Origin: Pullichristensenella sp002068815
GTDB taxonomy: Bacteria; Bacillota; Clostridia; Christensenellales; Aristaeellaceae
Length of the DNA stretch: 64,000 nucleotides
NCBI GenBank assembly: GCA_040772885.1
Contig: JAXGXF010000011.1
Coordinates: forward strand, 16,738-80,737
Direction of reading: 5' to 3'
Part shown: piece after piece, positions 41,426 through 49,510 of the stretch
Layout of the letters: every line of letters begins with the position of its first letter
How positions within the stretch are numbered: position 1 is the first letter of the stretch
Position numbers and translations under genes: made by a program
Notes under the pieces: generated by a model
The model's input: the letters and a program-made list of their open reading frames with translations, nothing else
Told to the model about the DNA's origin: nothing
Databases searched by the model: none

Positions 41426-42364
41426 CTAATGAAGCGCGCCCTCGAGAATCGTCAGGCGCAGTTCGTCCGCGTCGAGCGCGCACATCGCGCCCAGCGGCAC
41501 CGTGATCTTCTTGTCGACGTGCCCGATCGAGAAGCCCGCGAGCACGGGCTTTCCCGCCGGGGCGACGATGTCCCGGACGAGCGCCTCGACGGTCGCGCCG
41601 AAGCCCTCGTATTCGTCCCTGCAGTCCGTAAACCCGCCGAGCACGACGCCCGCGCAGTCGCGGAAGAGGCCCGCGTGCCTGAGCTGCGTCAGCATCCCGT
41701 CGAGCCGGTACGTGTATTCGCCGACGTCCTCCAACAGGAGGATCTTCCCGCGCGCGTCGATCTGCCACGGCGTCCCGATCAGCTGCGCGACGAGCGACAG
41801 ATTGCCGCCCGCGAGCCGCCCCTCGCACTTGCCCGGAACGAGGCGGGAAAGGGGCATGCCGTCCGGATTCCCGACCTCGCCGAGCGGCGCGGGGTCGAAC
41901 AGCATGCGCTCGAGCGACTTTCTCGAAAACCCCTCGAGCCCCGGGAAGTCGGTCGCCGGCATCGGCCCGTGCAGCGTGATCAGCCCCGAAAGGCCGTTGA
42001 TCGCCGCGTGCAGCGCCGTCACGTCCGAGTAGCCCAGAAACGGCTTCGGGTTTTGCCGGATCAGGTCGAAGTCGACGCGGTCGAGCATGCGCGTCGCGCC
42101 GTAGCCGCCGCGCAGGCAGAACACCGCGTCGACGCGGTCGTCCCGGAACATCCGGTTGACGCCGGCCGCGCGCTCCTCGTCGGTCCCCGAGAGGTAGCCG
42201 TACCGCCGAAAGCAGCTCCCGTCCGCGATCGCCCGGAAGCCGAGCGCCTCGACCGCCTCGATCGCGCGCTCAACGCCGCCCACGTCCCGCACCGCGCCGG
42301 AGGGCGCCGTCAGCCCCACCGCGTCGCCGGGCTTGAGCGCGCGCGCCTTTCGCATCGGTTGCAT
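41426..42364 (-). CDS. S66 LD-carboxypeptidase (LdcA/MccF family)
   Basis: A 312-residue serine peptidase that removes the terminal D-Ala from muramyl tetrapeptides during wall recycling, or hydrolyses microcin-like acyl nucleotides. The catalytic Ser is in LGYSDVTAL, Glu in LLLEDVGEYTYR and His in FSIGHVDKK. The start is taken as ATG at 42364 because GAGG lies six bases upstream; an ATG at 42376 is in frame. It precedes the SH3-repeat protein in one transcript. Confidence 0.87.
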   Translation of the reverse strand: MQPMRKARALKPGDAVGLTAPSGAVRDVGGVERAIEAVEALGFRAIADGSCFRRYGYLSGTDEERAAGVNRMFRDDRVDAVFCLRGGYGATRMLDRVDFDLIRQNPKPFLGYSDVTALHAAINGLSGLITLHGPMPATDFPGLEGFSRKSLERMLFDPAPLGEVGNPDGMPLSRLVPGKCEGRLAGGNLSLVAQLIGTPWQIDARGKILLLEDVGEYTYRLDGMLTQLRHAGLFRDCAGVVLGGFTDCRDEYEGFGATVEALVRDIVAPAGKPVLAGFSIGHVDKKITVPLGAMCALDADELRLTILEGALH

Positions 42365-42396
42365 GGCATACCTCATTGTAAAGAGTACTACTCTCT

Positions 42397-42405
42397 ATTA
42401 TAGCA
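42397..42405 (-). promoter_or_regulatory. Extended -10 promoter of the S66/SH3 operon
   Basis: TGCTATAAT on the minus strand, 33 bases before the start codon, without a clear -35. Confidence 0.5.
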
Positions 42406-42473
42406 CATCCCCGCAAATCAGTTGCGACGGCGGTGTGACGATGCGATGTTGAGATTTTGAAGCGCCGCATCGC

Positions 42474-42502
42474 TTGAATCTTCATGGAGAAAGTGGTAGA
42501 AT
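42474..42502 (+). promoter_or_regulatory. Possible promoter of the PHP gene (TTGAAT-17-TAGAAT)
   Basis: TTGAAT at 42474-42479 and TAGAAT at 42497-42502 with a 17-bp spacer, 34 bases before the start codon at 42536. Confidence 0.5.
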
Positions 42503-42535
42503 AAACGGAGCATGACTTGGAAGGGGTGCCTGAGA

Positions 42536-43798
42536 ATGCCAAAGACCCGGGACGAGCTGCTCGAGCTCCTGAACGGCGATCGCGCGCTTGAAAACCTGAA
42601 GGAGCTTTTGAAGACCGAGCCGCTTCCGCCCACCGAGGACGACGTCAACAACCACATACACACGACCTATTCCTTTTCGCCGTATTCGCCGACCGCGGCG
42701 GTGTTTTTTGCCCGGGCTGCAGGGCTTTGCACCTGCGGGCTGATGGACCACGATTCGATCGCCGGCGCGGACGAGTTCCTGCAGGCGGCCGCGGCCGCGA
42801 AGATGGGCGCGACGATCGGCATGGAGTGCCGCGTGCGCTTCCGGGATGCGCCGTTCGCCGGCCGCCGCATCAACAACCCCGATCAGGACGGCGTCGCCTA
42901 CATGACGATGCACGGCGTGCCGCACAACCGCGCGGCGGAGCTGAACACATTTTTCCAGCCCTACCGCGAGCGCCGCAACGCCCGCAACCGGAAGATGGTC
43001 GCGGGGGTCAACGATCTGATGGGGAAGTACGGGATCGCGATCGACTTCGACCGCGACGTGCTGCCGCTTTCGAATTTTTCCAGGGGCGGCAGCGTCACCG
43101 AGCGCCACATCGCGAGCGCGCTGTCCCGCAAATTGCTCGAGGCCGTCGGCGCGGGCGAGAGGCTCGTTCAATTCATCCGCGGGGAGATGAAGCTGCCGCT
43201 CTCCCCGAAGATCGAGGGCTGGCTGCTCGACGAGAACAACCCGCACGCGATGTACGATCTGCTCGGCTGGGTCAAGAGCGACCTGATCGCGAAGTTCTAC
43301 GTCGACGCGACCGACGAATGCCCGGACGTCGAGGACATCCTGAGGCTTTCGGAGGAGATCGGCGCGATCTCGGCGTACGCGTACCTCGGCGACGTCGGGC
43401 AGAGCGTCACCGGCGACAAGCGCGCGCAGAAATTCGAGGACGAGTACCTCGACGAGCTCGTCGCCTACATCGCGAGGCTCGGCTTCCGCGCGATCACGTA
43501 CATGCCGTCCCGCAACACCCGCGCGCAGCTCGACCGCGTGCGCGCGCTCTGCGAGAGATACGCGCTGTTCCAGATCAGCGGCGAGGACATCAACTCCCCG
43601 CGCCAGTCGTTCGTCTGCGAGGCGCAGCGCGACCCGGCGTTTCGGAATCTGTTTTTCTCGACGTGGGCGCTGATCGCGCACGAGTGGCGCGCGACGGCGG
43701 ACCCGCAGGGCGGGCTTTTCAGCGCGCGGAGCGTCGAAAAATGGCCCGCGCTCGCGGACCGCGTCGCGGCGTTCGCCGAATTCGGAAGAAGATTATAG
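42536..43798 (+). CDS. PHP-domain metal-dependent phosphoesterase-like protein
   Basis: A 420-residue cytoplasmic protein. The PHP metal-binding signatures are NNHIHTTYSFSPYSP and CGLMDHDSIAGADEF near the N-terminus, a conserved GMECRVRF and a C-terminal SGEDINSPRQSF. The family hydrolyses phosphoesters, including histidinol phosphate and nucleoside bisphosphates; the substrate is not clear here. ATG at 42536 has GGAAGGGG ten bases upstream. nagB follows after 12 bp, so a role in amino-sugar phosphate metabolism is conceivable. Confidence 0.8.
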   Translation: MPKTRDELLELLNGDRALENLKELLKTEPLPPTEDDVNNHIHTTYSFSPYSPTAAVFFARAAGLCTCGLMDHDSIAGADEFLQAAAAAKMGATIGMECRVRFRDAPFAGRRINNPDQDGVAYMTMHGVPHNRAAELNTFFQPYRERRNARNRKMVAGVNDLMGKYGIAIDFDRDVLPLSNFSRGGSVTERHIASALSRKLLEAVGAGERLVQFIRGEMKLPLSPKIEGWLLDENNPHAMYDLLGWVKSDLIAKFYVDATDECPDVEDILRLSEEIGAISAYAYLGDVGQSVTGDKRAQKFEDEYLDELVAYIARLGFRAITYMPSRNTRAQLDRVRALCERYALFQISGEDINSPRQSFVCEAQRDPAFRNLFFSTWALIAHEWRATADPQGGLFSARSVEKWPALADRVAAFAEFGRRL

Positions 43799-43810
43799 GA
43801 GGGCATGACG

Positions 43811-44536
43811 ATGCAGATCCATATCGTGAAATCCCCGGAGCTCGCCGCCGAAGCCGCGGCGACCCTGATCGCCGCCGCGATCCTCGAAAATCCCGACCTC
43901 GTGCTCGGGCTTCCGACGGGCTCGTCGCCGCTGGGCGCCTACCGCGCGCTGATCCGGATGCACCGCGAGGGGCTCCTCGACTTTTCGAAGGTCGCGACGT
44001 ACAACCTCGACGAGTACGTCGGGCTCGACGGGACGCATGAGCAGAGCTACCGCCGCTTCATGGACGAAAACCTGTTCGACCACGTGAACATCCCGCGGGA
44101 GAACACGCACGTGCCCTCCGGCGTCGGCCCCGACCCGGAGAGGAACGCGCGCGACTACGAGGCCGCGATCCTCTCCGCCGGCGGCATCGACCTCCAGTTC
44201 ATGGGCATCGGAAGGAACGGGCACATCGGCTTCAACGAGCCGTCGGATTCGTTCGCGGACAAGACCGCGGTCATCGCGCTCTCGCCGTCGACGGTCGAGG
44301 CGAACAAGCGGTTCTTCGCGTCCGCCGACGACGTGCCGAAAACCGCCGTCTCGATGGGCGTCGGCACGATCCTCCGCGCGCGCAGGGCGCTGCTCCTCGC
44401 GACCGGGAGGGACAAGGCCGAGGCGATCCGCGGCATGGTCAACGGCCCCGTGACGCCCATGCTCCCCGCGAGCGCGCTCAGGTTCCACCCAAACTGCGTC
44501 GCGATCCTCGACGAGGCCGCGGCGTCGCTTCTGTAG
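43811..44536 (+). CDS. nagB: Glucosamine-6-phosphate deaminase
   Basis: A 241-residue enzyme converting glucosamine 6-phosphate to fructose 6-phosphate and ammonia, linking wall amino sugars to glycolysis. LGLPTGSSPLGAYRAL, the substrate-binding TYNLDEYVGL with the catalytic Asp, and FMGIGRNGHIGFNEP with Asn/His are diagnostic. ATG at 43811 is preferred to the ATG at 43805 because AGGAGGG ends seven bases before it. nagA is not in the window. Confidence 0.95.
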   Translation: MQIHIVKSPELAAEAAATLIAAAILENPDLVLGLPTGSSPLGAYRALIRMHREGLLDFSKVATYNLDEYVGLDGTHEQSYRRFMDENLFDHVNIPRENTHVPSGVGPDPERNARDYEAAILSAGGIDLQFMGIGRNGHIGFNEPSDSFADKTAVIALSPSTVEANKRFFASADDVPKTAVSMGVGTILRARRALLLATGRDKAEAIRGMVNGPVTPMLPASALRFHPNCVAILDEAAASLL

Positions 44537-44564
44537 GCCGCGGCGCCCGACCGAACGCCCGGTA

Positions 44565-44585
44565 AAACCCCCGCTCCGGGGGTTT
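44565..44585 (+). terminator. Terminator after nagB
   Basis: AAACCCCC/GGGGGTTT stem with a five-base loop, 28 bases after the stop codon; only TTT follows, so moderate strength. Confidence 0.6.
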
Positions 44586-44642
44586 AAATCTGTCCCAGGC
44601 TATGATATACTATTTGGTATGGCATGCGAGGAAGGTGGAACC

Positions 44643-46445
44643 TTGGCGCACAGGGAAAAACTCTTCAGGACGACGATGGCGGTCACGCTGGTCATCATCC
44701 TGAGCAAGGCTGTCGGCTTCCTTCGGGAGACCGTCGTCGCCGGCTATTTCGGGACGTCGGTGGAGAGCGACGCGTTCCTCTCGGCGTACAGCGTGTTTTA
44801 CATCCCGGTGCTGCTTCTGAACTCCTGCATCACCTCGACGCTGGTGCCGATGTACGTCGAGGCGCGCGAGAGGAAGGGCATCCGGCGCGCGAACCGCTTC
44901 GGCAGCAACACGATCAACATGCTGGCGCTGGCCTCGTTGCTGCTCGCGGCGCTGATGTTCCTGTTCGCGAAGCCGCTGGTGCACATGATCTACGCGGACT
45001 TCCCGCCGGAGAAGGTCCAGCTGACCGCGAGGCTCGCGCGCATCATGATGCTGACCCTGACGTTCAACATCGCCTCGATCGCGATGGCGAGCCTCCTAAA
45101 CGCGCGCGAGAAGTACATCTCCGCGCAGCTGACCGGCTTCCCGTTGAGCATCGCGGTGATGATCGCGGCGGCGGCGTTCTCGAAGCAGTACGGCGTCGAG
45201 GCGCTGGCGTGGGGCGTGTTCGCCGCGAACGTGCTGCAGGCGCTCGTGCTCGTCCCGCCGATGCGCGGCTGGTTTTCGTACTCGTCGGTCGTCAACTTCC
45301 GCGACAAGCGGCTGCACCGGCTCGTCGTGCTCGCGGCGCCGGCGGTGCTCGCGATGGCGGTCAGCGAGTTGAGCCACCTCGTCGACCAGTGGATGGCCTC
45401 CGCCGTCGACGGCGACATCTCGGCCCTGAACTACGGCTACAAGGTCATCACGCTCTTGACCGGCGTGATCATCGTGCCGCTGACGACGATCATGTTCTCC
45501 CGGATGAGCAAGCTCGCCGTCGCGAACGACCGCAGGGGCGTGCTCGAGATCGTCCGGCGCTCGACGGTCCTGATCGCGCTCGTGATGCTGCCCGTCACCG
45601 CGATCGCGTCGGTGCTCGGCGCGGACGTGATCAAGGCGCTTTACATGAACGGCCGGTTCGATTCGCAGAGCGTCGCCGTGACGACCGGCGTGTTCATCTG
45701 CTACGTCGTGGGCATCATCGCCTTCGGCATACGCGACCTCCTCAACCGCGCCTACCACGCGATGCAGGACACGAAGACGACGATGTGGGTGTCCGTGCTG
45801 ATACTGTTTCTGAACCTCGGGTTCAACTTCCTCTTGCGCTGGCTCATGGGCGTCAAGGGCCTCGCGCTCGCGACGTCGATCTCCGGGAGCATCGGAACGG
45901 TCGTGCTGTTCTTCCTGCTCCGGAAAAAGCTCCGCCACCTGGGCATGCGGCAGATCGTTCCCGACGTATTGAAGATATGCCTGGCGAGCGCGGCCGGCGC
46001 GGCGGTCAGCTACTTCGTCGGGCGCGCGCTCCCCGAGGCGAACGGGCGGATGTTCGCGATCGTAAGGCTTCTGGCGGCCGGCGGCGCGGGGCTTCTGGCG
46101 TACCTTGCCGCGGGGCTTCTCGTCGGCATAACGCCCTTCAAGGACTTCCTGAACAGGAGAGGAAACGCAAATGATGGACGAGGAGAGGCTGATCACAACC
46201 GGCTTCCGGGACGAGGACGACCAGGCCGAGCAGTCGCTCCGGCCCCGGACGCTTTCGGAGTACTTCGGGCAGGAGAAGCTCAAGAAGAGCCTGAGCGTCT
46301 ACATGCAGGCGGCCGTCGCAAGGCGCGAGCCGCTGGACCATCTGCTGCTGTACGGCCCTCCGGGGCTCGGAAAGACGACGCTCGCGGGCATCATCGCGCA
46401 GGAGATGGGGCACAGCATACGCATCACCAGCGGCCCCGCGATTGA
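44643..46445 (+). CDS. murJ: Lipid II flippase MurJ, reading into ruvB
   Basis: A polytopic protein of the MOP exporter superfamily that flips lipid II for peptidoglycan synthesis. The N-terminus (LVIILSKAVGFLRETVVAGYFG) and HLVDQWMASAVDGDISALNYGYK and IRDLLNRAYHAMQDTKT are typical, with about 14 membrane spans up to residue 510. After FKDFLNRRGNA the frame fails to stop and continues 275 nt into ruvB, adding about 91 basic, low-complexity residues. A single-base shift would give a stop overlapping the ruvB ATG. TTG at 44643 is chosen because GGAAGGTGG lies five bases upstream; the ATG at 44619 has none. Confidence 0.85.
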   Translation: MAHREKLFRTTMAVTLVIILSKAVGFLRETVVAGYFGTSVESDAFLSAYSVFYIPVLLLNSCITSTLVPMYVEARERKGIRRANRFGSNTINMLALASLLLAALMFLFAKPLVHMIYADFPPEKVQLTARLARIMMLTLTFNIASIAMASLLNAREKYISAQLTGFPLSIAVMIAAAAFSKQYGVEALAWGVFAANVLQALVLVPPMRGWFSYSSVVNFRDKRLHRLVVLAAPAVLAMAVSELSHLVDQWMASAVDGDISALNYGYKVITLLTGVIIVPLTTIMFSRMSKLAVANDRRGVLEIVRRSTVLIALVMLPVTAIASVLGADVIKALYMNGRFDSQSVAVTTGVFICYVVGIIAFGIRDLLNRAYHAMQDTKTTMWVSVLILFLNLGFNFLLRWLMGVKGLALATSISGSIGTVVLFFLLRKKLRHLGMRQIVPDVLKICLASAAGAAVSYFVGRALPEANGRMFAIVRLLAAGGAGLLAYLAAGLLVGITPFKDFLNRRGNANDGRGEADHNRLPGRGRPGRAVAPAPDAFGVLRAGEAQEEPERLHAGGRRKARAAGPSAAVRPSGARKDDARGHHRAGDGAQHTHHQRPRD

Positions 46446-47211
46446 GCGCCCGGGCGACCTCGCGTCGATCCTGACGAACCTGAACGCGGGCGACGTGCTG
46501 TTCATCGACGAAATCCATCGGCTCAGCCACCCCGTCGAGGAGGTGCTCTACCCCGCGATGGAGGACTTCGCGCTCGACATCATGATCGGCAAGGGCCCGT
46601 CCGCGCGCTCGATACGGCTCGATTTGCCAAAATTCACCTTGATCGGCGCGACGACGCGCGCGGGCATGCTGACGTCTCCCTTGCGCGACCGGTTCGGCAT
46701 CAACTTCCGGCTCGAGCTCTACACGCCCGAGGAGCTCTCGACCATCGTGCTGCGCTCGGCGCGCATCCTCCGGATCGACTGCGACCGCGAGGGCGCGCTC
46801 GAGATCGCGAGCCGCTCGCGCGGGACGCCCCGCATCGCGAACCGGCTGATCCGCCGCGTGCGCGACTTCGCCGAGGTCGAGGCCGGCGGCAGGATCAACC
46901 TCGCCGTCGCGCAGGACGCGTTGAAGATGCTCGAGATCGACGAGCTCGGGCTCGACCACACCGACCGCACGATGCTGCGCACGTTGATCGAGAAGTTCGG
47001 CGGCGGCCCGGTCGGGCTCGACACGCTCGCGGCCGCGACCGGCGAGGACGCGACGACGATCGAGGACGTGTACGAGCCGTACTTTCTGCAATTGGGCTTC
47101 CTCATGCGCACGCCGAGGGGCCGCGTCGCCGCGCCGGGCGCGTACGAGCACCTGGGGCTCACGCCGCCGCCCTCGAAGCCGGACGACCCGCAGCTAAGGA
47201 TGGAGCTATGA
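46171..47211 (+). CDS. ruvB: Holliday junction branch-migration helicase RuvB
   Basis: A 346-residue AAA+ ATPase that with RuvA drives Holliday junction branch migration. Walker A GPPGLGKTTLAGII, Walker B LFIDEIHRLS, sensor GATTRAGMLTSPLRDRFG and the arginine-finger region are intact, and the C-terminal winged helix (LRTLIEKFGGGPVGLDTLA) follows. ruvA, normally just upstream, is missing; murJ is there instead. GGAGAGG lies eight bases before the ATG. The stop overlaps the M28 gene by 4 nt. Confidence 0.96.
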   Translation: MMDEERLITTGFRDEDDQAEQSLRPRTLSEYFGQEKLKKSLSVYMQAAVARREPLDHLLLYGPPGLGKTTLAGIIAQEMGHSIRITSGPAIERPGDLASILTNLNAGDVLFIDEIHRLSHPVEEVLYPAMEDFALDIMIGKGPSARSIRLDLPKFTLIGATTRAGMLTSPLRDRFGINFRLELYTPEELSTIVLRSARILRIDCDREGALEIASRSRGTPRIANRLIRRVRDFAEVEAGGRINLAVAQDALKMLEIDELGLDHTDRTMLRTLIEKFGGGPVGLDTLAAATGEDATTIEDVYEPYFLQLGFLMRTPRGRVAAPGAYEHLGLTPPPSKPDDPQLRMEL

Positions 47212-48146
47212 CGGAGCTCTGCACGAAGGTCGTCCGCGAACACATGGTTCGCAAGGGGCAAAAACGCAAGCAGGCGTTCCGCGAAATGGTCAAGGCGGCG
47301 CTTCGCGAGAAGGGCGTGTTTTTTCGCGAGGAGCGCGCGAAGGGGCTGATCCCAAACGCGAATCTCGTCTTTGGGAACGTGCGCACCGCCGAGTTCATCC
47401 TCGGCGCGCACTACGACACCTGCGCGGAGCTTCCGTTTCCGAACTTCGTCGCGCCGCTCAACTGGACGGCGTCGGTCGCCTTTCAACTGCTGATCTACGC
47501 GGCCCTGTGCGCCGCCGCGCTCGTTCCGGCCGGCATCGCGAGATTGCTCGGCGCGGGGCCCGTCGCCGTCTCCGCGGTCTTCCGCATCGCGGTCGCGGCG
47601 CTTATTATCTGGATGATCGCCGGGCCCGCGAATCCGAGCACGATGAACGACAACACCTCCGGCGTCGCGGTGCTTCTGACGCTCCTCGAGCGCATGACGC
47701 CGAAGCAGCGCAGGCGCGTCGCGGTCGTGCTGTTCGACAACGAGGAAGTGGGGCTGATCGGCTCCGCGCTGTTCCGGAGGAAATACAGGAAGGCGATCCG
47801 GGAGAAGCCGATGATCAACCTCGACTGCGTCGGCGACGGGCGGCACGTGCTGTTCGCCGCGAGCCGCTCGTACCGCGAGGACGAGGCGCTCTACGGCCGC
47901 ACGAGGGACGCGTTCCGGAATGAGGACGGCTTCTCGCCGCTGCACGTGCGCGCCGGGAGCGCGCTGTACCCGTCCGACCAGTTCGGCTTCCCGAAGTCGG
48001 TCGCGGTCGCGGCGCTCCATAAGACGAAATTCCTCGGCTACGCGCTCGGCAGAATCCACACGCGAAGGGACACCGTGCTCGACGAGAAGAACATCGAATA
48101 TCTGGTGGAAGGGCTTTTGAAGCTGATCGGACATGAAGACGAGTGA
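47208..48146 (+). CDS. M28-family zinc peptidase with membrane segments
   Basis: A 312-residue M28 aminopeptidase-like protein. The metal ligands appear in order: GAHYDTCAE, STMNDNTSGVAVLL, LFDNEEVGLIGS, and GRIHTRRDT near the C-terminus. Between the first two lie two hydrophobic helices (about residues 88-145), an insertion that would tether the domain to the membrane. The substrate is unknown. It overlaps ruvB by 4 nt and queA by 14 nt, interrupting the common ruvAB-queA order. Confidence 0.82.
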   Translation: MTELCTKVVREHMVRKGQKRKQAFREMVKAALREKGVFFREERAKGLIPNANLVFGNVRTAEFILGAHYDTCAELPFPNFVAPLNWTASVAFQLLIYAALCAAALVPAGIARLLGAGPVAVSAVFRIAVAALIIWMIAGPANPSTMNDNTSGVAVLLTLLERMTPKQRRRVAVVLFDNEEVGLIGSALFRRKYRKAIREKPMINLDCVGDGRHVLFAASRSYREDEALYGRTRDAFRNEDGFSPLHVRAGSALYPSDQFGFPKSVAVAALHKTKFLGYALGRIHTRRDTVLDEKNIEYLVEGLLKLIGHEDE

Positions 48147-49152
48147 CTTTTTTTATGCGCTTCCGGAGGAGCTGATCGCGCAGACGCCGATCGAGCCGCG
48201 CGACTTGAGCCGCATGCTGGTCGTGCACCGCGCGACCGGCGCGCTCGAGCACCGGCATTTCTACGACATACTCGACTACCTGCGCCCCGGCGACGCGCTC
48301 GTCGTCAACGATACGAAGGTGATCCCCGCCCGGCTGACCGGCGAGCGGGCCGGGGGCGGGGCGTGCGAGGTTCTTCTCTTGAAGCAACTGGGCCCGAAGA
48401 AGTGGGAGGCGCTCGTGCGCCCGGGGAAGAAATTGAGGCCCGGCGCGCAGGCGTCGTTCGGCGGCGGGAAGCTCGTCGCGAAGATGCTCGAGGCGACCGA
48501 CGCCGGCGGGCGGATCGTCGAGTTTTTCTGCGAGGGCACGCTCGAGGCGCTGCTCGACGAATTGGGCGAGATGCCGCTGCCGCCGTACATCCACGAGAAG
48601 CTCGAAAACCGCGACCGCTACCAGACCGTCTACGCGCGGCAGGACGGCTCCGCCGCCGCGCCGACCGCGGGGCTGCACTTCACGCCGGAGCTGCTCCAAA
48701 AAATCCGCGAAAAGGGCGTGGCAGTCGTGCCGATATTGCTGCACGTCGGCCTCGGCACGTTTCGACCGGTCAAGGCCGAGGACGTCGAGGACCACCGCAT
48801 GCACGCCGAGTACTACGAGGTCACCGAGGCCGCCGCGCGCGCGGTCAACGGGGCGAGGGCGTCCGGCGCTCGCGTGTTCGCGGTCGGCACGACCAGCGTC
48901 CGCACGCTCGAGAGCGCCGCGCGGGACGGAAAGCTCCAACCGGGCAGCGGCTGGACGGACATCTTCATCACGCCCGGCTACAAGTTCCGGCTCGTCGACG
49001 CGCTGATCACGAACTTCCACCTGCCGGAGTCGACGCTCGTGATGCTCGTGAGCGCGTTCCACACGCGGGAGGGGACGCTCGCGGCCTATGAAGAGGCCGT
49101 CAAGGAACGCTACCGCTTCTTCTCGTTCGGCGACGCGATGCTGCTCTTATAA
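48133..49152 (+). CDS. queA: S-adenosylmethionine:tRNA ribosyltransferase-isomerase
   Basis: A 339-residue enzyme that adds the epoxycyclopentanediol moiety to preQ1 in tRNA during queuosine synthesis. YALPEELIAQTPIEPRDLSRMLVV, LVVNDTKVIPARLTG, AAPTAGLHFTPELL, HVGLGTFRPVKAEDVEDHRMHAE and TNFHLPESTLVMLVSAF are all conserved. tgt, its usual neighbour, is not downstream. Confidence 0.97.
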   Translation: MKTSDFFYALPEELIAQTPIEPRDLSRMLVVHRATGALEHRHFYDILDYLRPGDALVVNDTKVIPARLTGERAGGGACEVLLLKQLGPKKWEALVRPGKKLRPGAQASFGGGKLVAKMLEATDAGGRIVEFFCEGTLEALLDELGEMPLPPYIHEKLENRDRYQTVYARQDGSAAAPTAGLHFTPELLQKIREKGVAVVPILLHVGLGTFRPVKAEDVEDHRMHAEYYEVTEAAARAVNGARASGARVFAVGTTSVRTLESAARDGKLQPGSGWTDIFITPGYKFRLVDALITNFHLPESTLVMLVSAFHTREGTLAAYEEAVKERYRFFSFGDAMLLL

Positions 49153-49156
49153 GGGG

Positions 49157-49203
49157 TTGTAATGCCGAACACCTCCGCATACAATGCGCTGTGCGGAGGT
49201 GTT
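49157..49203 (+). promoter_or_regulatory. bofA: bofA promoter combined with RBS-sequestering hairpin
   Basis: TTGTAA (49157-49162), 17 bp, TACAAT (49180-49185) forms a promoter. A perfect 12-bp inverted repeat, AACACCTCCGCA (49168-49179) and TGCGGAGGTGTT (49192-49203), has that -10 in its loop, and its right arm contains the bofA ribosome binding site GGAGGTG. Transcripts reading through from queA would hide the site; those starting at about 49192 would not. Confidence 0.6.
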
Positions 49204-49206
49204 TTG

Positions 49207-49473
49207 ATGCGGATTCCGTGGGAAATGGTGCTCGCGTTCTCGATCGGCCTGGCGCTGATGTGCCTGGTGGGGTATCTGCTGCTCGTGCCGATGCGCTTCC
49301 TGTGGCGGCTCGCGGCCGGCGGCGTGCTCGGCGCGGTCGTGCTGATGGTCGTGAACCTGTTCGGCGGCATGTTCGGCTTTTCCGTCGCGGTCAATCCGTT
49401 CACCGCGCTCGCGGTGGGGTTTCTGGGGCTGCCCGGGGCGGTGCTGGTGATCCTTCTGAATTTTCTGCTGTAG
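49207..49473 (+). CDS. bofA: BofA-like pro-sigma-K processing inhibitor family protein
   Basis: An 88-residue protein with two to three hydrophobic segments (VLAFSIGLALMCLVGYLLLV, LAAGGVLGAVVLMVVNLFG) and the C-terminal NPFTALAVGFLGLPGAVLVILLNFLL typical of BofA. In Bacillus, BofA holds the SpoIVFB protease inactive in the outer forespore membrane until the sigma-G signal arrives. ATG at 49207 is chosen for GGAGGTG six bases upstream and for matching the BofA length; an upstream ATG at 49162 would add 15 unrelated residues. Confidence 0.87.
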   Translation: MRIPWEMVLAFSIGLALMCLVGYLLLVPMRFLWRLAAGGVLGAVVLMVVNLFGGMFGFSVAVNPFTALAVGFLGLPGAVLVILLNFLL

Positions 49474-49477
49474 CGAG

Positions 49478-49508
49478 CGGCCGGTTCCCCGAGCGGGACC
49501 GGCCGTTT
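49478..49508 (+). terminator. Terminator after bofA
   Basis: CGGCCGGT..CCC pairs with GGG.CCGGCCG (one bulged base) and is followed by TTTGTTT. The ligA stop codon begins at 49511, directly beyond. Confidence 0.75.
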
Positions 49509-49510
49509 GT

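Noticed and set aside
44619..44642. ATG at 44619 as the murJ start
   Set aside because: No ribosome binding site precedes it and it coincides with the likely transcription start; TTG 44643 has GGAAGGTGG upstream.
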